This document shows positions 18,895 through 27,341 of a stretch of DNA of 64,000 bases, one piece after another. The first letter of the stretch is position 1. Each line of letters opens with the position of its first letter. The stretch comes from Cronobacter dublinensis subsp. dublinensis LMG 23823 (lineage in GTDB: Bacteria; Pseudomonadota; Gammaproteobacteria; Enterobacterales; Enterobacteriaceae). A program made the translations under genes and the position numbers. The stretch covers positions 124,001 through 188,000 of the forward strand of contig NZ_CP012266.1 of NCBI RefSeq assembly GCF_001277235.1, read 5' to 3'. The notes below the pieces were generated by a model. The model saw only the letters and a program-made list of their open reading frames with translations. It ran no database searches and was not told the origin of the DNA.

Positions 18895-19219
18895 AATTAA
18901 AGATAAAATATTAAATTTGGATCAGGGGGAAATAATTGCTTTAAAAAAAGCAATTATGTATTTGAAATTTTCATGTGAAGAAACTGAATCGTTGTTGTTT
19001 TCCGGAAGTCCTTCGATCAACTCGGTTTTGGCAAAGTTACTTAGCATTGATGACTTAGGTGAGCAGTCATTAAATTTTTATAATAAAAGTCACCCAGAAA
19101 ATGAAAAATTTGTTTTGTCAAAGATACAAAAATATGAAAGTGAGTCAGGGCGGAGTCTGAACGAGAGCGTAAAAGAGGAATCTTTTAGAAACTGCCTGTA
19201 TCCTTTTTCAAAAAAATAG
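18887..19219 (+). CDS. Cognate immunity protein for the ART-HYD1 tip
   Basis: 110 residues, GTG start at 18887 inside the last codons of the rhs gene with GAGGAG about 9 bases upstream. Helical, charged and cytoplasmic; no family recognised. Overlap with the effector stop and the AT-rich composition shared with the tip strongly suggest that tip and immunity gene arrived together. Confidence 0.75.
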   Translation: MAEIKDKILNLDQGEIIALKKAIMYLKFSCEETESLLFSGSPSINSVLAKLLSIDDLGEQSLNFYNKSHPENEKFVLSKIQKYESESGRSLNESVKEESFRNCLYPFSKK

Positions 19220-19228
19220 AAAAATCAT

Positions 19229-19250
19229 GCCGGGCATGCTTCGACCCGGC
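19229..19250 (+). terminator. Putative terminator after the vgrG-eag-rhs-immunity operon
   Basis: GCCGGG (19229-19234) pairs with CCCGGC (19245-19250) across a 10-base loop, about 10 bases after the immunity stop. The following TGCTCATTTT is only moderately T-rich, so strength is uncertain. Confidence 0.5.
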
Positions 19251-19790
19251 TGCTCATTTTCCAAGCTTTTTCTGCTCATATTGTTTATCTACTTTGAGAG
19301 ATTTTTTTCTTAAAAAGTAGCATAATATTTTTTTCGATTTATTTTTGTGGCTTGCTTTATTGTTAATATTTTAGGGATCTGTTTTTTTTTGAGGTTATTA
19401 TGACAAATAACCTTGATAATTATATTCAATTGGCTTTCAATAAATTATATAAGGATTAGCATTTAAAGGTTATGAGATTGATATAATAGCATATTTGTAA
19501 CTTTGCTATTAGTGGCTGTAATAATCAATAGCGTTATTCTTTATTATTCTATTATTAAATCCTATTAGCAATAAAAGATGAGAAGTTACACGGGCGCAAT
19601 GTGATGCGCTAGCGTTATAAGCTTTTCCGCCAACTCAGGCTCTGTTTAACTAAAACCAAAAGAGTTGACGATTTAACTATGACATTTGCAAACGCCTAGT
19701 GAGTTAGCGAGATTAAAGGCTATACATGTTATTAATTCTACAGATCCTACACGATGTAGTGAAGCATCGTGGCGAAATCGCAACTAATAG
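19251..19790 (+). other. AT-rich non-coding region
   Basis: About 540 bases with strongly AT-rich sequence and many stops in all frames. I see no gene and no rhs-core similarity. It separates the complete effector operon from the orphan array and may contain a promoter for the SUKH gene at 19791, but none can be picked out with confidence. Confidence 0.4.
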
Positions 19791-20255
19791 ATGATTATCA
19801 TGACCGAAATCTTAAATTTCAACTCGCCGATAGCCGATGAAGCTATTTCTGACTTTGAAAAAAAGGTTGATTTACTTTTACCTGATGATTATAAAGAATT
19901 TTTGAAAACCTATAATGGGGGGCAACCAGTCCCGAATGCATTTAGATTTTATGCAGAACGTGATGATGGTTCTTCAGTTGATTGGTTTTTGAGCTTGGGT
20001 AAAGAGAAATATAGTAATCTGCAAAAATATTATCAAAATTTTAAGGAAAGGATCCCTGCTGACTTTCTTCCAATAGCACATGATGCTGGTGGTAACCTAA
20101 TAATTTTGGCTAACAATGAAGAAAATACAGGTATTTATTTTTGGGACCATGAATATGAAGCTGATGAGGGTGAAGTTCCAACTATGGATAACGTATATTT
20201 CATTGCTAAAAGCTTTAGTGATTTTTTAAAAAATCTTCATGAAACAGAGCTTTAG
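19791..20255 (+). CDS. SUKH (SMI1/KNR4) family immunity protein
   Basis: 154 residues; ATG at 19791 or, with a 3-residue shorter product, 19800. The family signature is clear: L-L-P-D-D-Y-K-E-F-L-K-T-Y-N-G-G near residue 30, A-H-D-A-G-G-N-L-I near residue 100, and S-F-S-D-F-L-K-N-L at the end. SUKH proteins neutralise many unrelated nuclease and other toxins. No toxin tip precedes it directly, so its partner may have been lost or may be carried by other strains. Confidence 0.85.
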   Translation: MIIMTEILNFNSPIADEAISDFEKKVDLLLPDDYKEFLKTYNGGQPVPNAFRFYAERDDGSSVDWFLSLGKEKYSNLQKYYQNFKERIPADFLPIAHDAGGNLIILANNEENTGIYFWDHEYEADEGEVPTMDNVYFIAKSFSDFLKNLHETEL

Positions 20256-20515
20256 TCTTTAATGGTAATGGCTGGCAATATATCTGTGCCAGCCATGTCA
20301 GGTCTAGTCAAATAATTCTTACTGTCCACTCTGTTCCATGTGAAAGTAAATTATAAAAGCTTGTCTGTTTTTTATTTAGAGCCTAATCAAGCGCAATGTT
20401 ATTCACCCATTGAAATATTATAATCATCAGTGGAGATGTTCGTGTTCTTATTAATATAACAAACTCATCGTAGGGTTATCACCAGAAAGTAATACTGGAT
20501 ACGCGACGCGAACTG

Positions 20516-21859
20516 GTGTTCGAACGCCGCTACCGCTGGGACCGCACCGACCAGATAGTCCAGCAGATACACACCGACGCGACGCCTGCGACGCCGGGCG
20601 AAAAGTACAGCCAGTACCTGTGGGGCTACGACGCGGCGGGCCAGGTGACGAAAGCCGTCGAGCCGCAGAAAGAAGAGCGCTTCTTCTGGGACCCGGCGGG
20701 CAACCGCACCGAAGAACACCGCAACCCGGTGTGGCACAACCTGCTTCTGCGCCTCGACGGGCTGAAGCTGGATTATGACGGGTTCGGGCGGCTTGTTCAG
20801 CGGCGGGACAAGTCTGGCGTTATTCAGCATTTCACCTATGACGATGAACAGCGGGTGAAGGAAATCACCTTCACCGGTCATGCCGAATTCAGAAAGGTGG
20901 AATACCGCTACGACCCGCTGGGGCGACGCACGCATAAGGTGCTCTGGCGTTATAACGACCCGCAGCCGGAAACCATCCGCTTCGACTGGCAGGGATTACA
21001 GCTCGCCGGTGAGCAGAGCGACAGGGAGCCGGACCACTACGTCCAGTACGTCTATACCGAGGGCAGCTACGAGCCGCTGGCGCGCGTCGACAGCGTCTTC
21101 GACGACTGCGACATTTACTGGTACCACACCGAACTCAACGGCCTGCCGGAGCGGGTGACGGACGCCGACGGCCACACCGTCTGGCGCGGGCAGTTCAGCG
21201 TCTGGGGCAAAACGGAGCGCGAACTCAGCGTGCCGCAGTGGCAGGTGCCGCAGAACCTGCGCTTCCAGGGCCAGTATCTCGACCGCGAAAGCGGACTGCA
21301 CTACAACCTGTTCCGTTATTACGACCCTGTGGCAGGTCGTTACACCCAGATGGACCCGATTGGGTTGCTCGGTGGGATTAATACCTACAGCTATGTGGGT
21401 GATCCGCTGACGTGGGTGGATCCGTTGGGGTTGAAAGCATGTGGTATTAAATATGGTGAACTGGACAGTTTAGGCCGCCCAACGGGGGTACAAGCGAGAT
21501 TGAATGCTAGCCATGTAAATACCGGAACACATGCTAATCCTAGTATACAACCACCAGGGTTTATTACAGGTGCTGGGTCTAACCGAGCTAGAGGTCACTT
21601 ACTGGGTCGCCAATTAGGTGGTTCTGGTGATGATGTCCGGAATCTCATTACTATTCAACAGCGGCCCGCTAATACTCCTGTTATGAGCGGTATAGAAGGT
21701 CGTATAAGAAAAGCGTTAGAACAGGGGGAGATCATAGATTTAAACATAACTCCTATATATCATGGCCCATCCAGAATCCCTGCCGGAATTACGATTAAAG
21801 CAGAAGGTTCTGGTGGATTCTTTGAGCATGTGACAGTACTCAATCCTCCAGGAATGTAA
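20516..21859 (+). CDS. Orphan Rhs fragment with non-specific endonuclease tip
   Basis: Core similarity to the second rhs gene begins near 20492 and the frame is closed upstream by a TAG near 20470. 20516 is merely the first in-frame GTG, so no genuine start is present. The core ends at V-D-P-L-G-L (about 21436). The roughly 140-residue tip contains R-A-R-G-H-L-L-G-R-Q-L-G-G-S-G-D-D, then R-N-L-I-T-I and A-N-T-P-V-M. This is the signature of DNA/RNA non-specific endonuclease toxins, with His in R-G-H as the likely catalytic base. The stop overlaps the immunity start (TAATG). It is a silent tip that recombination within the core could bring into frame. Confidence 0.8.
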   Translation: MFERRYRWDRTDQIVQQIHTDATPATPGEKYSQYLWGYDAAGQVTKAVEPQKEERFFWDPAGNRTEEHRNPVWHNLLLRLDGLKLDYDGFGRLVQRRDKSGVIQHFTYDDEQRVKEITFTGHAEFRKVEYRYDPLGRRTHKVLWRYNDPQPETIRFDWQGLQLAGEQSDREPDHYVQYVYTEGSYEPLARVDSVFDDCDIYWYHTELNGLPERVTDADGHTVWRGQFSVWGKTERELSVPQWQVPQNLRFQGQYLDRESGLHYNLFRYYDPVAGRYTQMDPIGLLGGINTYSYVGDPLTWVDPLGLKACGIKYGELDSLGRPTGVQARLNASHVNTGTHANPSIQPPGFITGAGSNRARGHLLGRQLGGSGDDVRNLITIQQRPANTPVMSGIEGRIRKALEQGEIIDLNITPIYHGPSRIPAGITIKAEGSGGFFEHVTVLNPPGM

Positions 21860-22392
21860 TGATTATGATCAATAAATTAACTCAAATACTACCCCCCCCA
21901 GCGTTCCCTTCAGATTCAGGGAAGGGTAAAACTTGGCCATTGATTCCAGGCTCAATAAAATTCCCGTCTGATTATGTTGATTTTATCAATACCTATGGCT
22001 CTGGTCGGATAGCAGATTTTATTATTATTTTTAACCCTTTCAGTAATGATGAAAATGTAAATTTCTTTGACCAATATAATTATATTTCAGAAGATCTAGG
22101 TTACCTCATCGAATCTGATAGCGATTATTATAAATACAAAATTTATCCGGACGATAACGGACTTATACCAGTAGGAGTAACTGATAATGGGGATTATATA
22201 TTTTGGGTTGTAACCTCAAAGGAAAACAGTGACCTATGGGGAACTGCTGTTATCCCTTCGAGATCACCAGACGTTGAATATTTCGAATGCAACTTAGTAA
22301 GTTTGATAGAGCAAATATTAGATAAAAGCCTTAAAGCGAGTTCTTTACCTGATGGTTTTCCATCCAAATCTCTTATTTTTGAAACTTTATAA
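21859..22392 (+). CDS. SUKH-like immunity protein for the endonuclease tip
   Basis: 177 residues; the ATG overlaps the toxin stop. The pattern I-K-F-P-S-D-Y-V-D-F-I-N-T-Y-G-S-G and later D-N-G-D-Y-I-F-W fits the SMI1/KNR4 (SUKH) fold, in a divergent form. Cytoplasmic. Cognate role inferred from overlap and from shared low GC with the tip. Confidence 0.75.
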   Translation: MIMINKLTQILPPPAFPSDSGKGKTWPLIPGSIKFPSDYVDFINTYGSGRIADFIIIFNPFSNDENVNFFDQYNYISEDLGYLIESDSDYYKYKIYPDDNGLIPVGVTDNGDYIFWVVTSKENSDLWGTAVIPSRSPDVEYFECNLVSLIEQILDKSLKASSLPDGFPSKSLIFETL

Positions 22393-22556
22393 GTTATGAA
22401 TAGATATGCTTTGTAGACTAGATGGCTTATATGATGCCATTGATTTTTAAAATTTCTCATAGATCCGAAATCTCGGCTGTAGGGAATTATTTCGGAACAT
22501 ATTTGATACGCCTCGTGTAACTATCGGAACTAGTCACAGGGATGTGCTGAGTAATA

Positions 22557-22655
22557 CGGCCTATACTACCTTTTTCGCTATTACGGCCAAGCTGTCGGAT
22601 GTTATACGTCGATTAATCCGTTGGGTTAGCGGGCGGGCTGAATACCTACAGCTAT
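22557..22655 (+). pseudogene. Degenerate rhs-core remnant
   Basis: Translated in one frame, 22557-22620 reads G-L-Y-Y-L-F-R-Y-Y-G-Q-A-V-G and ends I-N-P, a decayed copy of the core end (G-L-H-Y-N-L-F-R-Y-Y-D-P-V-A-G in the intact gene). At 22620/22621 one base is missing relative to the intact core. The frame then shifts into the well-conserved stretch that leads to the WHH tip. The 5' part is more diverged than the 3' part, suggesting an old fragment joined to or repaired by younger core sequence. Confidence 0.6.
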
Positions 22656-23108
22656 GTGGGTGATCCGCTGGTGTGGGTGGATCCGTTTGGGCTTGCTGTC
22701 GATCCATTGGTTAAATTAGAAGAACGTGGCTATAGCGGCGTAGTTAAAACACCTGGTGGAGGGTTAGATTATTCAAATAGCAATGCGCTTTATGATAAAA
22801 AGCCGGGTGTGAACCCTATTGTGAAAATAGAGTATTCTGGTGATTATGCAATTGACTTTGAACAGGCTAACTATGAGGCTGGCTTAAATCAAAAAACCAC
22901 CCCAAGTGGTTATGTCTGGCATCATCTTGATGACTATGATGCTGAAACTAATAAAGGCACAATGCAGCTTGTTGAAAAACCGTCACACCGTGGTATTAAT
23001 CATAATGGCGGATTGAGTCAGTATAAAGCTGCAACGGGTAAACAATATGCAACTTATTATAGTAGCTTCAGAAATAGGTTTGACGCAAGAAGACTTTGTA
23101 GAGGTTGA
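22656..23108 (+). CDS. Orphan Rhs tip, WHH-type nuclease
   Basis: Only about 14 residues of core remain (G-D-P-L-V-W-V-D-P-F-G-L) before a roughly 135-residue tip. The tip has V-W-H-H-L-D-D-Y-D, then M-Q-L-V and K-P-S-H-R-G-I-N-H-N-G-G, the motif set of WHH nucleases (HNH/Endo VII superfamily). The first in-frame candidate start is the GTG at 22656, which lies inside core sequence; a TAA just upstream of 22618 closes the frame, so the module is silent as it stands. Its last 62 bases overlap the start of the next gene in another frame, longer than at other modules here. Confidence 0.75.
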   Translation: MGDPLVWVDPFGLAVDPLVKLEERGYSGVVKTPGGGLDYSNSNALYDKKPGVNPIVKIEYSGDYAIDFEQANYEAGLNQKTTPSGYVWHHLDDYDAETNKGTMQLVEKPSHRGINHNGGLSQYKAATGKQYATYYSSFRNRFDARRLCRG

Positions 23109-23451
23109 AAAAAAATTCAACTGGAAATTCCCGAGGGCTTTTAAAGAATTTTATCTCCATCACAACGGAGGGGAACTAGCGGATGAATATGCTGATAATG
23201 ATTTTTTGCTAAGTGGCTTTATTCCTTTCAAATATGGTTCTGCACCAATAGAAAGAACGTATAAGGATTTGGTTGATGATTTTCCAGCGCTAAAGGAGTT
23301 TGTTCCATTTGCTGATGATCAAGGCGGGAATTGTTTTCTGATTTCAATGTGCAAAAAGGACTATGGTAAAGTGTATCTATGGTTAATGGATGAAAAAGAG
23401 CTAGCATTCGTTATTGACTCATTTGACATGTTAATTAATGAAATAAAATAA
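23047..23451 (+). CDS. SUKH (SMI1/KNR4) immunity protein for the WHH tip
   Basis: 134 residues from the ATG at 23047. The family core is F-N-W-K-F-P-R-A-F-K-E-F-Y-L-H-H-N-G-G, then V-P-F-A-D-D-Q-G-G-N and the end block D-S-F-D-M-L-I-N-E. Family similarity starts around I-G-L-T-Q-E-D, so a later start (for example TTG near 23082) is possible and would shorten the overlap with the toxin. Cognate role is inferred from position. Confidence 0.8.
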   Translation: MQLIIVASEIGLTQEDFVEVEKKFNWKFPRAFKEFYLHHNGGELADEYADNDFLLSGFIPFKYGSAPIERTYKDLVDDFPALKEFVPFADDQGGNCFLISMCKKDYGKVYLWLMDEKELAFVIDSFDMLINEIK

Positions 23452-23458
23452 TTAATCC

Positions 23459-23484
23459 AGCCTAGGTATTGCCATTCCTAGGCT
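23459..23484 (+). terminator. Stem-loop after the WHH/SUKH module
   Basis: AGCCTAGG pairs perfectly with CCTAGGCT across a 10-base loop, 7 bases after the immunity stop. There is no clear T-run, so it may be a weak terminator or only an mRNA-end hairpin. Confidence 0.45.
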
Positions 23485-23601
23485 TAGCTATATAGCGCAT
23501 TATAATTAAAGGTGTTACTTATATTTCATCAATATATAATAAAGGTAATTTCGGTTAACTGTACTACAGTCTATTAAACAACTTTCGTTCGGCTAAATAC
23601 A

Positions 23602-23940
23602 ATGAATTTGAATAAAGCTAATATTTTAGATGTTCTTAAAGAAGAAGTTACTCATTCTGTTTATCCATTAAAAATGGGAGGGCACATCAATTCTGAGGCT
23701 TTTAATGATTTAATATTAGTTGCGGAAGAAGCAACGAGATTATTCAGGGATGAAGAGTTGGTCCCGAAGAAGTTATTGTCAGAATTGCATCTTGTTGCGA
23801 TAGGGATTGATCTGGAAAATGAATTCTACAAAAATGAAGAACTATCTTTAATCTCTAAAAGAATAATGAAATGCTTCAATTTGATACTAGCCGGAAAGTC
23901 CGTTGATGATAAAGAGCCAAGTGGGCCAAGGATTATTTAA
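23602..23940 (+). CDS. Small hypothetical protein, probable orphan immunity
   Basis: 112 residues, helical, charged, cytoplasmic. It resembles no family I can name with confidence. The stop is one base before the ATG of the NADAR gene, so the two are probably translated together and may work together. Confidence 0.5.
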   Translation: MNLNKANILDVLKEEVTHSVYPLKMGGHINSEAFNDLILVAEEATRLFRDEELVPKKLLSELHLVAIGIDLENEFYKNEELSLISKRIMKCFNLILAGKSVDDKEPSGPRII

Positions 23941-23941
23941 T

Positions 23942-24391
23942 ATGATTGAAGATGTTTATTTTTATAGGGTAAATGAGCCATATGGTGTTTTTTCAAACTT
24001 CCATAGCACGGGATTTGATGTCGATGGTATATGGTGGCCTACAGCAGAGCATTATTTTCAGGCACAAAAATTTTATGATGCAAAACTAAAAGAAAAAATT
24101 CGTTCATTATCATTTCCCATGGAGGCAGCTAAGGCCGGAAGAAATAGAGAATATCCTTTGCGAGATGATTGGGAGTTTATAAAGGACGATATTATGCGCT
24201 TTGCTGTCCTGGAAAAATTTTCTCAGAACATTGACGCGAGGAGGCTATTGTTGTCGACTGGGAATGCGGAGTTAATAGAACACACTAAGAATGATCGATA
24301 TTGGGCAGATGGTGGTGATGGGACTGGAAAGAATATGCTAGGTAAAATATTAATGGAAACACGGGATTTTTTTAATAAAAAGGCTTTGTGA
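23942..24391 (+). CDS. NADAR family protein (YbiA-like, DUF1768)
   Basis: 149 residues from the ATG at 23942, preceded by AAGGA 9 bases upstream; the frame extends to 23903 but family similarity starts here. Signature blocks are F-Y-R-V-N-E-P-Y-G-V-F-S-N-F, W-P-T-A-E-H-Y-F-Q-A-Q-K-F, A-K-A-G-R-N-R and Y-W-A-D-G-G-D-G-T-G-K-N-M-L-G. NADAR proteins are linked to NAD/ADP-ribose metabolism, and some remove ADP-ribose from modified nucleic acid. Placed among Rhs immunity genes, it may undo ADP-ribosylation by a toxin; that role is inference. Confidence 0.88.
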   Translation: MIEDVYFYRVNEPYGVFSNFHSTGFDVDGIWWPTAEHYFQAQKFYDAKLKEKIRSLSFPMEAAKAGRNREYPLRDDWEFIKDDIMRFAVLEKFSQNIDARRLLLSTGNAELIEHTKNDRYWADGGDGTGKNMLGKILMETRDFFNKKAL

Positions 24392-24542
24392 GGTCGCTCG
24401 AAGTATTTTTTTCAAGCGGCCCGTTCTGTGGGGGGGTAATGCCTGAACATATTGATATAAAAGTATTTTACCTCATATGAGCGAATGAGTTACTAATCTT
24501 CAGCCGCGACCGCCTGCACCGGGAAATCTCCCGCAGCCAGGC

Positions 24543-25940
24543 GTGCTCTCACAGGAAACCCATTACGACACCGCAGGGCGCGTCACCCAGCGCACGGTGC
24601 TGGACGCCCGCCGGGAGCTGGTGTTCGAACGCCGCTACCGCTGGGACCGCACCGACCAGATAGTCCAGCAGATACACACGGACGCGACGCCCGCGACGCC
24701 GGGTGAAAAGTACAGCCAGTACCTGTGGGGCTACGATGCGGCAGGCCAGGTGACAAAGGCCGTCGAGCCGCAGAAGGAAGAGCGCTTCTTCTGGGACGCC
24801 GCAGGCAACCGCACCGAAGAACACCGTAACCCGGTGTGGCACAACCTGCTGCTGCGTCTCGACGGGCTGAAGCTGGACTACGACGGGTTCGGGCGGCTTA
24901 TGCGTCGTCAGGATAAAAACGGCGTGGTGCAGCACTTTGCCTATGACGATGAGCAGCGGGTAAAGGAAATCCGCTTTGAGGGGAACAGCGAGTTCCGCAG
25001 GGTGGAATACCGCTACGACCCGCTGGGGCGCAGGACGCACAAGGTGCTGTGGCGTTATAACGACCCGCAGCCGGAAACCATCCGCTTCGACTGGCAGGGG
25101 TTACAGCTGGCGGGTGAACAGAGCGACCGCGAGCCGGACCACTACGTCCAGTACGTCTATACCGAGGGCAGCTACGAGCCGCTGGCGCGCGTCGATAGTG
25201 TGTATGACGACTGCGAAATTTACTGGTACCACACCGAACTCAACGGCCTGCCGGAGCGGGTAACGGAGGCCGACGGCCAGACCGTCTGGCGCGGACAGTT
25301 CAGCACGTGGGGTAAAACGGAGCGCGAACTCAGCGTGCCGCAGTGGCAGGTGCCGCAGAACTTACGCTTCCAGGGCCAGTATCTCGACCGCGAAAGCGGC
25401 CTGCACTACAACCTGTTCCGTTATTACGACCCGGTGGCTGGTCGTTACACGCAGATGGACCCGATTGGGTTAGCGGGCGGGATGAATACCTACAGCTATG
25501 TGGGCGACCCGCTGGTGTGGGTAGATCCGTTGGGGTTGAATGCGTGCAAACCTGATAGCAGTATAGCTAGAGGTGACAATCCTTACCAAACTCGTGTTGA
25601 TCCGCGTTTTCCAGAAAGGCCTGATCCGGCATATTCTATTGACACTACAACTTTTAATAGCGGAACCCCCACATCAAAAGGTGGCATAAGAAATAACAAA
25701 GAATTCTGGCAACAGTGGAGCGAGTTACAACCTGATTCTTTAAGTAAAAACAATCTGTACAGGATTCAGGAGTTAGGGCTTTCGCCGAAAATCGACGATA
25801 CTTGGATAAAAGTATTCCCCGAGCATGTCAACTATAAGGGTGATACACTGATTCATCATCATGTGGATTTTGGTCCCTATGCTATACCTGTACCTGGCAA
25901 GACGCATGTCGGTAGTGGTGGTGTGTGGCATACTAAATAG
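24543..25940 (+). CDS. Orphan Rhs fragment with HHH-type HNH nuclease tip
   Basis: Core similarity begins near 24501 and is nearly identical to the intact second rhs gene. One G is missing near 24540 (the intact core reads CCAGGGCG, here CCAGGCG), so the first bases lie in another frame; 24543 is only the first GTG. About 330 residues of core lead to V-D-P-L-G-L, then a tip of about 130 residues. The tip has the C-terminal motif L-I-H-H-H-V-D-F-G and K-T-H-V-G-S-G-G-V-W-H, resembling HNH/Endo VII toxins with a conserved HHH. The exact family is uncertain. The longest orphan core in the window. Confidence 0.75.
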   Translation: MLSQETHYDTAGRVTQRTVLDARRELVFERRYRWDRTDQIVQQIHTDATPATPGEKYSQYLWGYDAAGQVTKAVEPQKEERFFWDAAGNRTEEHRNPVWHNLLLRLDGLKLDYDGFGRLMRRQDKNGVVQHFAYDDEQRVKEIRFEGNSEFRRVEYRYDPLGRRTHKVLWRYNDPQPETIRFDWQGLQLAGEQSDREPDHYVQYVYTEGSYEPLARVDSVYDDCEIYWYHTELNGLPERVTEADGQTVWRGQFSTWGKTERELSVPQWQVPQNLRFQGQYLDRESGLHYNLFRYYDPVAGRYTQMDPIGLAGGMNTYSYVGDPLVWVDPLGLNACKPDSSIARGDNPYQTRVDPRFPERPDPAYSIDTTTFNSGTPTSKGGIRNNKEFWQQWSELQPDSLSKNNLYRIQELGLSPKIDDTWIKVFPEHVNYKGDTLIHHHVDFGPYAIPVPGKTHVGSGGVWHTK

Positions 25941-25951
25941 TAGGAGATGAA

Positions 25952-26488
25952 ATGTTATTAACAATTCCTGAGATTGAAAAAAAATTACATGAGAAGTTCG
26001 ATCCGTTTCAAGGTGAAATGGATGATTTAATTCTGAAAAAAAGAACTAGTGCTCTTGCTAACATTACAATATTTGAGGCAAAGCTTAATATTAAAATATG
26101 CAATGACTTTCTGTCATTTTTAAAAACCTACGATCTTGATAACTTTTCTCTCGGGAATGTTGCTTTTGGTTCCGGCGATAATTATATCAACACCTTGATT
26201 GAACTAAATGAAGACGATGATTTTAATCATTGGTGGGTTGGTAACAAAAGGCCTGAAGGTGTCATTTTAATTGCGATTTCTGACCCCTACAGCATTTTAT
26301 TAAATAATAACGATAATAAGGTTTATGGTATTACTGGAGAATCCTATCAATATCAGGAAAATGAGATTTCAATAAATTTTGAATTATTTGTAAGAGGGGT
26401 CGGCACACTCTTTTTGAAAGAAGGTACTGTTTCAGAGGTTGCCGCTGCAGTTGGTGCCGTAAATCTAGATTTTTGGCAGAGTCTGTAA
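25952..26488 (+). CDS. SUKH-like immunity protein for the HHH tip
   Basis: 178 residues, ATG at 25952 with TAGGAG 6 bases upstream, 11 bases after the toxin stop. The middle reads I-K-I-C-N-D-F-L-S-F-L-K-T-Y, with later I-L-I-A-I-S-D-P-Y-S-I-L-L, which suggests the SMI1/KNR4 fold, in divergent form. Cytoplasmic and AT-rich. The cognate assignment is positional. Confidence 0.65.
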   Translation: MLLTIPEIEKKLHEKFDPFQGEMDDLILKKRTSALANITIFEAKLNIKICNDFLSFLKTYDLDNFSLGNVAFGSGDNYINTLIELNEDDDFNHWWVGNKRPEGVILIAISDPYSILLNNNDNKVYGITGESYQYQENEISINFELFVRGVGTLFLKEGTVSEVAAAVGAVNLDFWQSL

Positions 26489-26647
26489 AATTGCAACTGC
26501 CATCATAAAGTATGGCAGTTATAGATTTTTGATATAAAAACATTTTCAAAGGGTTGATGTGTTTTTTTATATTTTTTTGTTTTCACTCTTTTTAAGAAAA
26601 TTAATCTTTCGGCAATTTTTTTAATAAAGTTGGTGACAATAAATTTG

Positions 26648-27329
26648 TCTGGGCCAAGACGCCGACGGCCAGACCGTCTGGCGCGGACAGTTCAGCACCT
26701 GGGGCAAAACGGAGCGCGAGCTCAGCGTGCCGCAGTGGCAGGTGCCGCAGAACCTGCGATTCCAGGGCCAGTACCTCGACCGCGAAAGCGGCCTGCACTA
26801 CAACCTGTTCCGCTATTACGACCCGGTGGCTGGTCGTTATACCCAGATGGACCCGATTGGGTTGCTCGGTGGGATTAATACTTACGGATATGTGCCGGAC
26901 CCATTAATATGGATCGACCCGCTTGGCCTGTGCTTTAGTAAGCGCTTGGGGGATTTTGGCGAATCCCATGCGAAATCTCAGCTCGAAGCGTCGGGTAATT
27001 ATGCAGATGTTTTTTCGGTGCAAAATAAATCTAATAATGGCATTGATTTAGTCGGTTAGAGGCATGACGGGAAATATGATTTCTTTGAAGTAAAAACAAA
27101 TACAACTGGGTCGGTCGGAAAATTAAGCGATCGGCAGCTAAGTTCAAAAGATTTCATTAAAACTGTTCTTGGAACAGATGTCCGGAAGGGAGGCTATGAC
27201 CTTAACGGGTACAGAGTCAATGATATGTTGGATAATATAGGCGACACTTACGTTATTGACGTCTTCGTTGGAAGGGCCGCTAATGGGCGCTGGTTTGTTT
27301 CAAAATATTTGATGAGCATTTGGGAGTAA
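26648..27329 (+). pseudogene. Orphan Rhs fragment, PD-(D/E)XK-like nuclease tip interrupted by an amber codon
   Basis: Core similarity starts near 26648 and ends at I-D-P-L-G-L (about 26931). The tip begins L-G-D-F-G-E-S-H-A-K-S-Q-L-E and runs to N-N-G-I-D-L-V-G, then a TAG at 27057-27059. The same frame continues without break as R-H-D-G-K-Y-D-F-F-E-V-K-T-N and stays open to the TAA at 27327-27329. The G-I-D followed by E-V-K is the classic PD-(D/E)XK nuclease core, and the stop falls between these two halves, so the toxin is inactive unless the codon is suppressed. Its immunity gene follows after 12 bases. Confidence 0.75.
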
Positions 27330-27341
27330 CGGAGTCGATAA

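Noticed and set aside
19251..19790. Possible tRNA or small RNA gene in the AT-rich gap
   Set aside because: No cloverleaf, no CCA end or T-loop motif, and no strong promoter/terminator pair could be found; the same for 31142-31719.
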